A stretch of DNA of 6,460 nt from Candidatus Methanophagales archaeon. Its GTDB lineage: Archaea; Halobacteriota; Syntropharchaeia; Alkanophagales; Methanospirareceae. Positions 1-5,329 of the stretch are shown here, piece after piece (within the stretch, counting starts at the first letter, position 1; each line of letters begins with the position of its first letter). The translations under genes and the position numbers were made by a program. Where the stretch lies: NCBI GenBank assembly GCA_030668065.1, contig DAOUUS010000090.1, positions 1-6,460 of the forward strand, written 5' to 3'. The notes under the pieces were generated by a model. It had not been told where the DNA came from and did not search any database. It saw only the letters and a list, made by a program, of their open reading frames with translations.

Positions 1-1597
1 ATAAAGAGCCTTTAATCAAAACCGGTATCTTTTGCCAGTCTTCCTCTCCTATCTCGCTTTGTTCTACCGTTCCCAGCAGCTCTATACCATTTACTATGAT
101 GTTTTTGGATGACGGATAGCGCATGCGCAATGTGCTATTTTCAAATGACTCTAAACGCTGAGTCATCTCTTTGATATTCATAGGCACGATCTTTGCCTGT
201 ATATCTATCCGCTTTGCGCTTATCTCACGGGCACTCAGGTAATACTTCCAGGAATAGTGTTTTGGCACTGCCTCCAACCCCGGTTCGATCCTGAGCGTAA
301 CGTCCATGGTTTCACCAGGTGGGATGTCCACGAACTCGCGCTCTTCTTTTAGCCAACTTCGGTGTTCGTCACTGGACGAGAACCGTAACGACTCTACGGG
401 TTTATAACCGTAAAGCTCGGTTAATGTCAAGGTCAGTTTTTTCGTATCATAGTCTTGCTCCTTCAGCTCTAAAGAATTGAAATCAATAGCGAGAGGTGCA
501 GATGAGAAATAGGAAGAGGAGGATGAGATGGAGAAATCAACAGGCCATAATATTGTTATGGTTATTAATGCAGTATCATGTCCTGCTGTTCCGGCATCTA
601 TACGCAGTTTTCCCTGATACGTTCCTTCTGGTGTGTCGTAAGGTATAGTGATAAGAACGTCAACTTTTTTTGCCCCTTCAGAAACCCCAGACGAAGGAGG
701 TTTTATGATAATCCCACCATCCGGCTGCTCAGAAACGCTACTGCTAAAATGTAGGGGGTCGTCACCTCTATTTCTCACGATTAAAACGATATTTTCATTA
801 TATCTTGGCACAGTACCTTTTGGCTTATCGAACTTTAGTTCAAGCCTTTCGTCATCAAGCCGGCCAAGCTTCGGCGGTCTCATTATACGTGCTTCAAGTG
901 TTATCGTAACTGCGTTCGCATTGCTGCTTGTAATGACAAATTTCCAGGTATATTTGTTATCGCGTCTATCATACTCTGGTGGACCCGGTCTTAGCGTAAA
1001 TTTAATATCAACAGGCTTATTTTTTGAGACAGTACCCGTGCCTAGACTCGGAGTAACCCAACCATTTCCACTTCTCGGTTCTACATGTATATTAACGGCT
1101 TCATACCCTAAATCCTCTCTAATCGTAATTGTTTTCGGTACACTACTGACGTCACTGTCAACAGTTCCGAAATTGATTGAGCTTGAAGGCGATACAGAAA
1201 GCTTGACTACATGTGTCACCGTTACTGTGATTCTGACCGATTTTCCGTCTGCGTTTACATAGATGTAATGTTCTCCTTCTTGCGTATCTGACCGTGCATT
1301 AATATCAACATATCGTGAATCTCCTGAAGCGAGTTCAAAACGGGTAGAGCCTGGTGTTACTTCAGCATCACTATTAGTTATAGTCACTATGGTGCTATTT
1401 CCATGATTTGTTATTCTTATCTGCTCGGTATATGAACTGCCATAAGGTTTATCGAACAACATGTCTATTTTATCTGGTGTTACTTCGAGATACCCTTGCG
1501 CACTTGCACATGCTATCCCTAAGGTGGAAAACAGGATTGCTAAGATACTGATAACAATAATCTTAAACAATAAGCTCCTCACCAAGTCGTGTGTCAT
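1..1597 (-). CDS. Secreted multi-domain beta-sandwich (Ig-like) surface protein, 3' end cut by window edge
   Basis: The reading frame is open from the start at 1597 to base 1, giving 532 complete codons with no stop in the window. The first 33 residues form a signal peptide: a short positive n-region (MTHDLVRSLLFK), a hydrophobic core, and an ASA|Q cleavage site. The rest is rich in beta-forming, Ser/Thr/Gly-rich sequence and divides into about four sandwich-like units, at roughly residues 35-130, 132-237, 249-351 and 353-470. The third has the pattern of NEW3/COG1470-type Ig-like modules: 'IVRNRGDDPL', then 'ITIPYDTPEGTYQGKLR'. A less repetitive part with a helical stretch (MNIKEMTQRLESFENS) follows from about 471. 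I chose ATG 1597 because GAGGA lies 5 bases upstream; TTG 1570, preceded by GAGGAG, is an alternative that keeps the signal peptide. The gene overlaps the upstream gene by 35 bases, so translation is probably coupled. Its exact function is unknown. A C-terminal anchor may lie outside the window. Confidence 0.85.
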   Translation of the reverse strand, partial: MTHDLVRSLLFKIIVISILAILFSTLGIACASAQGYLEVTPDKIDMLFDKPYGSSYTEQIRITNHGNSTIVTITNSDAEVTPGSTRFELASGDSRYVDINARSDTQEGEHYIYVNADGKSVRITVTVTHVVKLSVSPSSSINFGTVDSDVSSVPKTITIREDLGYEAVNIHVEPRSGNGWVTPSLGTGTVSKNKPVDIKFTLRPGPPEYDRRDNKYTWKFVITSSNANAVTITLEARIMRPPKLGRLDDERLELKFDKPKGTVPRYNENIVLIVRNRGDDPLHFSSSVSEQPDGGIIIKPPSSGVSEGAKKVDVLITIPYDTPEGTYQGKLRIDAGTAGHDTALITITILWPVDFSISSSSSYFSSAPLAIDFNSLELKEQDYDTKKLTLTLTELYGYKPVESLRFSSSDEHRSWLKEEREFVDIPPGETMDVTLRIEPGLEAVPKHYSWKYYLSAREISAKRIDIQAKIVPMNIKEMTQRLESFENSTLRMRYPSSKNIIVNGIELLGTVEQSEIGEEDWQKIPVLIKGSL

Positions 1598-2516
1598 CCA
1601 GTTCCTCACCCCATCTTCTAAAGTCCAGCCATATTATACCTGTAAAAAGAGAAATGATAAGAAGATAAATTGCAACCTTTTTTGTAGTCGCAATCATCAA
1701 ATCCTTATAGGTGTCATCTATTGCAGGTCTAAGCTCTTTTACATTCCCCAGTTCCTTATCACTGTGTTTTTCATATAACTTCTCCGCGTTCTCGAATGAA
1801 TCCCTTGCCTTTAATATATCCATAAATGCCGCGCCGAAGAATACCGAAGGTGGGTCTCTTGCAGTGGCAAGATGCTCCCTCGAGGCTGTTATATGTTCCG
1901 ATGCCCGATCCATATCCCGTCTATACCTCCTTTCATCCCGTATCGCCTCGAACTCCATCCGGCTTGCGTCACTGGGCATATCGCCTTTGGCGTATGACTC
2001 CGAACTTATGTGCTCATATTCGATCCTCACCTTTGTCTCTTTTGTATTGGTAGCCAGGTCCTCGAAGAATTTGCCCTCTCTTATGTAAAACCGCTTAAGC
2101 GCACGCTCGGCAAGCACGGGGATACCATTTCTTTCCGCTATGTCGTAATTTTTTAGCGTGTTTATGGATGTGCCTATTGTATCTGCCATCTTCAGTGCTT
2201 CTTCATGGTTCCCTGGGAGTTGACTTTTGGTTAATGTCGTCATCTTCTCCAACTCGTCAACAATAGAGAGGTAAATATTTACCCAGTCCCTTGTAGTCGT
2301 AGTGACTTCCGCACCTTTCATACCTTGAATCACTGCTTGTACTCCTGCCTTTGCAAGTGCTAGCTCACCATAGTCCTCAAATAATTCTGGCTTGTCCGGT
2401 GATATTATCTCCTCAAGCAGATTCCGCTTCAACGTATCAGATCCCTCCGCGGGCGTCAAAAGCACCAGGATGTTGATTATGATTAGCGTTAATGCAATCA
2501 AATTTCGCGTATTCAT
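1563..2516 (-). CDS. Secreted alpha-helical protein with C-terminal membrane anchor and short cytoplasmic tail
   Basis: I do not recognise a named family for this 317-residue protein. Residues 1-25 look like a signal peptide with hydrophobic core IALTLIIINILVLL and a possible cleavage site after AEG. Residues 26-278 are strongly charged and mostly helical, with no obvious enzyme motif and no cysteines. A hydrophobic segment at about 279-297 (VAIYLLIISLFTGIIWL) is followed by positive FRRW, which by the positive-inside rule puts the last 20 or so residues, acidic and ending EELIV, in the cytoplasm. The bulk of the protein should therefore face outward, tethered near the C-terminus. If the signal is not cleaved, both ends are anchored. 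It is the first gene of the leftward pair and starts close to a divergent promoter with no ribosome binding site before ATG 2516, which suggests a leaderless mRNA. The tail could contact cytoplasmic partners, but this is inference. Confidence 0.85.
   Translation of the reverse strand: MNTRNLIALTLIIINILVLLTPAEGSDTLKRNLLEEIISPDKPELFEDYGELALAKAGVQAVIQGMKGAEVTTTTRDWVNIYLSIVDELEKMTTLTKSQLPGNHEEALKMADTIGTSINTLKNYDIAERNGIPVLAERALKRFYIREGKFFEDLATNTKETKVRIEYEHISSESYAKGDMPSDASRMEFEAIRDERRYRRDMDRASEHITASREHLATARDPPSVFFGAAFMDILKARDSFENAEKLYEKHSDKELGNVKELRPAIDDTYKDLMIATTKKVAIYLLIISLFTGIIWLDFRRWGEELDDTRLGEELIV
1575..1607 (-). promoter_or_regulatory. Two candidate ribosome binding sites inside the end of the upstream gene
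   Basis: On the minus strand GAGGA (1607-1603) sits 5 bases before ATG 1597, and GAGGAG (1580-1575) sits 4 bases before TTG 1570. Both ATG and TTG are in frame with the Ig-like surface protein. The second site is formed by the Glu-Glu codons at the end of the 317-residue protein. ATG 1597 is preferred because it is a standard start codon, but both would give an exported product. Confidence 0.45.
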
Positions 2517-2538
2517 CAGTGTATTAAATAGCAGCGTG

Positions 2539-2547
2539 CAATAAAAA
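2539..2547 (-). promoter_or_regulatory. Candidate TATA element for the leftward surface-protein pair
   Basis: The minus strand reads TTTTTATTG here, with its centre about 27 bases upstream of ATG 2516. Archaeal transcription usually starts about 25 bases downstream of the TATA centre, so the transcript would begin at or next to the start codon. That agrees with the absence of a Shine-Dalgarno sequence. The element is a poor match to the usual consensus, so the call is weak. Confidence 0.35.
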
Positions 2548-2582
2548 TGAGGTGTCTAACAAAGGGGAAACGCGATGAATCA

Positions 2583-2590
2583 TTTATAAA
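2583..2590 (+). promoter_or_regulatory. TATA box for the rightward tubulin-like operon
   Basis: TTTATAAA is a good archaeal TATA box. Starting 25 or so bases downstream would place the transcript start near 2612-2615 and leave a leader of about 20 bases before ATG 2634. Short arms ATGAA (2575-2579) and TTCAT (2594-2598) flank the box as an inverted repeat and could be an operator, but arms of 5 bases are easily due to chance. No strong ribosome binding site is visible before ATG 2634. Confidence 0.6.
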
Positions 2591-2633
2591 AGTTTCATAC
2601 ATTGATAGTTAATAATCTTTTAAGCGGTATATT

Positions 2634-3560
2634 ATGAAACCCCTTTTTGTCGGAATAGGAAACGCGGGAAGTGCAATTCTTAACGCTCTACTGGAGTACA
2701 AAGAAGTAAAGAGAGCAAAACCAATTGTTATCATGCCCAAGTCTAAGAGCGGCGAGGAGGAAACGGTAGCGGCAACGTTAAAGGCCGCAAAAAGTGTTGA
2801 ATTCGCTTTTCTGTTCGCGGGATTTAGTGATAGCAATATAACCGCCAGTGTAGTGGAACTATTGGATGAGCAAAATATAAAGACGCTTTTTTTTGGTATT
2901 CTACCTGCCAATAGAAGGGAAGAGCGGGAGGAGATACTAAGTGCATATCTATCGCTGGAGAAGCTAAAGGAGTACACGAACCCATTTATAATCGTGGATA
3001 ACCAGAAGATAGCGCACCATCCAAACTACAAGGAGTTTTATCCCCGGTATAACCAGTATATAGCATCTTGTGTCGCAGACATCCTTGTAGGGATTCATGT
3101 AAAGAACTCGCCCGCCGCGTCAGAGCCGCGATCTACCCTGCATATAGATGAAGTGGTAAAGGCACTGTCACTTGACGATGGCCCCGGCTATGTAGCGGTA
3201 TCGCGTGCTTCGGAGCTCACAAAGGGATTGTCGGGGTACGTCTTCCCTTTTATGAGGCACAAACCGCTTGATCTCTTGACACTTCTTCGTGTTTCGCTGG
3301 AGAAGTTTAGCGTTGCTGATGCACCGATAGGCTGCGAGAAGAGCGTCTCGTTCCTTCGTGTGCCGGATTATTATGTCCGGAGCGGGAGTGTGGATAAGAA
3401 ATTAATCGAAGATTTTATGCTCACCTATTCAAAAGAGAGCCATCTGGCGATTTCCACCACGAAGCGAAACATGGCGGCGGTAACTACTTTGTTCACTTAC
3501 AAGTTCGAGCAATTGGGCAGATTACGGGATATAAGGGGGTTTGCGGATGAGGAGGCATAA
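2634..3560 (+). CDS. Degenerate FtsZ/tubulin-superfamily protein lacking the GTP-binding signature
   Basis: This 308-residue protein follows the FtsZ/tubulin fold in order. It has a glycine-rich N-terminal loop (VGIGNAGSA, residues 6-14), a strand and loop where the tubulin signature should be (about 56-70), a FFGILP strand (87-91), a T6-like IIVDNQK (119-125), a T7-like loop TLHIDEVVKAL (168-178, Asp172), and 'GYVAVSRASE' (185-194). A complete C-terminal half follows: helix 211-227, strand 236-248, helix 254-269 and paired strands 271-291. Two things are missing. The GGGTGSG loop is replaced by AGFSDSN (62-68), and only about 48 residues separate loop T1 from that position, so the part carrying T2 and T3 is largely absent. 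It probably does not bind or hydrolyse GTP in the usual way, and it is shorter than FtsZ (usually 350-400). It heads the operon whose last visible gene encodes an intact relative, so a partner or regulatory subunit role is likely. It is cytoplasmic, with no signal or membrane helix. Fold call by eye, not by search. Confidence 0.75.
   Translation: MKPLFVGIGNAGSAILNALLEYKEVKRAKPIVIMPKSKSGEEETVAATLKAAKSVEFAFLFAGFSDSNITASVVELLDEQNIKTLFFGILPANRREEREEILSAYLSLEKLKEYTNPFIIVDNQKIAHHPNYKEFYPRYNQYIASCVADILVGIHVKNSPAASEPRSTLHIDEVVKALSLDDGPGYVAVSRASELTKGLSGYVFPFMRHKPLDLLTLLRVSLEKFSVADAPIGCEKSVSFLRVPDYYVRSGSVDKKLIEDFMLTYSKESHLAISTTKRNMAAVTTLFTYKFEQLGRLRDIRGFADEEA
3533..3540 (+). promoter_or_regulatory. Ribosome binding site deciding the start of the two-helix membrane protein
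   Basis: AAGGGGGT resembles GGAGGT with one G:U-type change. Its G run ends 7 bases before ATG 3547 but only 1 base before the in-frame TTG at 3541. That spacing favours ATG 3547 as the start. Confidence 0.5.
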
Positions 3561-4815
3561 TATACTCTTTCCTGTGGTCCTTTTAGGGTTAATCGCTCTT
3601 GGTATCTTCATTCTATCCAGTACCGGGTCGGACCTCGCGATAACTATTATACTTGTCTTTATCCCCACAATGATCGGAGCCGCATTTTTAGTTCGTTATC
3701 TCGTTACGGTACGGAAGGGCAGCGTAAGGGAGAAGGTGATGACACGGGACATCGAAGGGGTAGCGAACCAGTACGTAGAACAGATGCGGATTCTACACGA
3801 TTTCGAGGACAAATACGCGATAAGCACGAAAGAATTCAGGGTTGAGTTGGAGAAGGTAAAAGGGGCTTTGATCGAACTGGGCTGCGCGGTGAATGGCTGG
3901 GTAAAGATAGACAGAGCGAAACAAAGGCACGTAGTTTTTGCCGATGTCGAATGGGTAACAAAGATGTTCGAGGGCATAAAAGAGCAGCATGAAATCGTAC
4001 TATATTCCCGGATGATAGACCGATCAAAGATTTATCTGGATGACCTAAGAACGCTCGAAGCTGCCGGCTATGAAGATATTCGGGGCGATATAGAGCAGAT
4101 AGAATCAAAGATATTGGCGGACGAGAACCTGAAGAAGGATTCTCTTGAACTCTCCATGTTCATGAATGAGCTGGTATCTGTATTAGAGGAAGCGCTGAGA
4201 ACATGTTTGCATGAAGCACACGGTTTAGAAGCGGAAGGGCGGGAGGCTGCAAATGCAGACACTGCCAGAGTCAGAACTGACCTAAAGCTGGTTGAGCACA
4301 GCATAGAGAACGGGAACTATGAAAACGCATCAAAAGTATTGAATAGCGTGATTGGAAGGCTGAGCCGGATGCTGGAGACAGTGTTTGAACTTTATAAAGA
4401 AGACACGCTTGCGCTGACCACAGTAGTAGTGGAAGTTCTGGGCGAAGAAGAGAAGGATGATAAAAAGGAGATAGAGGCGTTGCGGGAAACCCTAGAGGCG
4501 TGCATGTTACCTTCTCAAATGCGTAAGCTGAGGGGCTCTGGTGAAGCACTCGTGATTTTAGCCCTATCCGTTCTGGAGACGATTTATAGCATTATATTCG
4601 ATCTAGAAGCGGCGATACTGAACGAGGACCCGACAACGGATTTATATCCTGTGGAATATTGGTCAAGAGAAAAGATGAAGGAAGTAGAGGACCTCAAATC
4701 AATTCCACTATCCGACCTCAAAGATTTCGTGCGTGGATATAGGCTCTTAGCTTCCGATGCACATTCGAGGTTTGCGTATGATACCGAGAGGTTAAATTAT
4801 ATAAAAGAAAAGTAA
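3547..4815 (+). CDS. Membrane hairpin protein with large helical cytoplasmic domain
   Basis: I do not recognise a named family for this 422-residue protein. Two membrane helices lie near the N-terminus, at about residues 6-24 and 29-53, joined by a very short loop (SSTGSD). MRRH precedes the first and VRKGSVREK follows the second, so both ends face the cytoplasm. The remaining 365 or so residues are charged and predicted helical by eye, with coiled-coil character around 60-115 and 155-220. A TPR-like phrase, IENGNYENASKVLNSVI (253-269), is common in archaeal helical-repeat proteins. The hydrophobic stretch 334-358 contains Glu and Asp and is more likely a buried helix than a third membrane span. 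There is no nucleotide-binding or catalytic motif. The start overlaps the end of the degenerate tubulin-like gene by 14 bases, so translation is probably coupled and the two products may act together. A membrane anchor or adaptor for a filament is the best inference. An in-frame TTG at 3541 would add two residues. Confidence 0.85.
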   Translation: MRRHNILFPVVLLGLIALGIFILSSTGSDLAITIILVFIPTMIGAAFLVRYLVTVRKGSVREKVMTRDIEGVANQYVEQMRILHDFEDKYAISTKEFRVELEKVKGALIELGCAVNGWVKIDRAKQRHVVFADVEWVTKMFEGIKEQHEIVLYSRMIDRSKIYLDDLRTLEAAGYEDIRGDIEQIESKILADENLKKDSLELSMFMNELVSVLEEALRTCLHEAHGLEAEGREAANADTARVRTDLKLVEHSIENGNYENASKVLNSVIGRLSRMLETVFELYKEDTLALTTVVVEVLGEEEKDDKKEIEALRETLEACMLPSQMRKLRGSGEALVILALSVLETIYSIIFDLEAAILNEDPTTDLYPVEYWSREKMKEVEDLKSIPLSDLKDFVRGYRLLASDAHSRFAYDTERLNYIKEK

Positions 4816-4836
4816 CATTATATTTAGAAGATATGT

Positions 4837-4845
4837 AAAGGAGGT
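4837..4845 (+). promoter_or_regulatory. Strong Shine-Dalgarno site
   Basis: AAAGGAGGT is close to a perfect complement of the 16S rRNA 3' end and lies 8 bases before ATG 4854. It is the strongest ribosome binding site in the window, which suggests the small three-helix membrane protein is made in larger amounts than its operon neighbours. Confidence 0.8.
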
Positions 4846-4853
4846 CTTAACTA

Positions 4854-5294
4854 ATGGAACCATTAAGTATAGGAATACTTGTAGTTGTTCTGCTGATAGT
4901 TGTGGAAGCCGTAGTGATGCTGGTAAAGTTTAAGGTGGACAAGACGCTTCTTCTTATGCCGATTGCCGGTCTAATATGCGCTATAATCGCTTTTGTGTTG
5001 AATGAATATCGGGATAAGATTCTCGCCTCTTTAGATAGCTCTGTTCAGGATGTCGTGATATACGTCCTGCTTGCAGTGGGCGTAATATTGGGTTTGTTAG
5101 GACTTGTGATATGGTTCAAAGGGGAGAAGGAAGCAAAGAAGATTATTGCTGCGGCAAAAGGTATAGATAGCGCAGTTGCCGGTATTGACAGCGATATGAG
5201 GGGAAGCGAGATGGAGCTAGAGCATTTTGACGATGAGATGGGTGCGATAAAGGAGAAGGTGACGGATTACGAATCGAAAGATAAGGAGGTTTGA
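4854..5294 (+). CDS. Small three-helix membrane protein with helical cytoplasmic tail
   Basis: This 146-residue protein has membrane helices at about 5-24, 32-49 and 66-88. Positive residues after the first (KFKVDK) and third (KGEKEAKK) and acidic or neutral flanks elsewhere place the N-terminus outside and the C-terminus inside. The tail, about 89-146, is charged and amphipathic. It contains GIDS twice, seven residues apart (103-106 and 110-113), and spaced hydrophobic residues (I104, V108, I111, M115, L122, F125, M129, I132, V136), consistent with a coiled coil. No enzyme motif or named family is apparent. It starts 38 bases after the previous gene, with a strong ribosome binding site, and its stop codon shares a TGATG with an adjacent ATG. 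A membrane docking role for the tubulin-like proteins fits the operon, but a channel-like or oligomeric membrane component is equally possible. Confidence 0.85.
   Translation: MEPLSIGILVVVLLIVVEAVVMLVKFKVDKTLLLMPIAGLICAIIAFVLNEYRDKILASLDSSVQDVVIYVLLAVGVILGLLGLVIWFKGEKEAKKIIAAAKGIDSAVAGIDSDMRGSEMELEHFDDEMGAIKEKVTDYESKDKEV
5283..5290 (+). promoter_or_regulatory. Shine-Dalgarno site positioned for ATG 5294 rather than ATG 5305
   Basis: AAGGAGGT lies inside the last codons of the three-helix membrane protein. It is 3 bases from ATG 5294, which opens only an 11-codon frame, and 14 bases from ATG 5305, the only usable start of the tubulin-like GTPase. The GTPase is therefore probably translated by reinitiation after the upstream stop, or the sequence here carries a one-base error. 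Confidence 0.6.
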
Positions 5295-5329
5295 TGCCTG
5301 AAGTATGGAAAAGGGAGAAGATACGGTAA
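5294..5329 (+). other. Possible 11-codon ORF overlapping the GTPase start
   Basis: ATG 5294 overlaps the preceding stop codon (TGATG) and encodes MPEVWKREKIR before TAA at 5327-5329. It has the better-placed ribosome binding site and overlaps the first codons of the GTPase in another frame. It could be a translational attenuator. It could also be the true GTPase start, separated by a missing base in the AAAA run at 5309-5312, in which case the protein would begin MPEVWKKGEDTV. Confidence 0.25.

Noticed and set aside
648..1262. 204-codon open frame on the plus strand
   Set aside because: It lies fully inside the minus-strand Ig-like gene, which has a signal peptide and a coherent domain pattern. 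The plus-strand product is low-complexity Ser/Leu-rich with no start signal.
1534..1545. Lipoprotein signal (GIAC) in the Ig-like surface protein
   Set aside because: The -3 position is Gly, not the usual Leu or similar residue, and an ASA|Q signal peptidase site follows directly. Ordinary cleavage is more likely.
2634..3560. Calling this gene canonical FtsZ or CetZ
   Set aside because: The GGGTGSG signature and the T2/T3 segment are missing, and the protein is too short. Only superfamily membership is supported.
3696..4549. Several minus-strand open frames of 65-93 codons
   Set aside because: All are antisense shadows of the two-helix membrane protein gene, with Ser/Pro-rich or Cys-rich translations typical of non-coding frames.
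4818..4826. TTATATTTA as an internal promoter in the 38-bp gap
   Set aside because: A start about 25 bases downstream would fall at or after the strong ribosome binding site and cut it off, so it is more likely AT-rich spacer.
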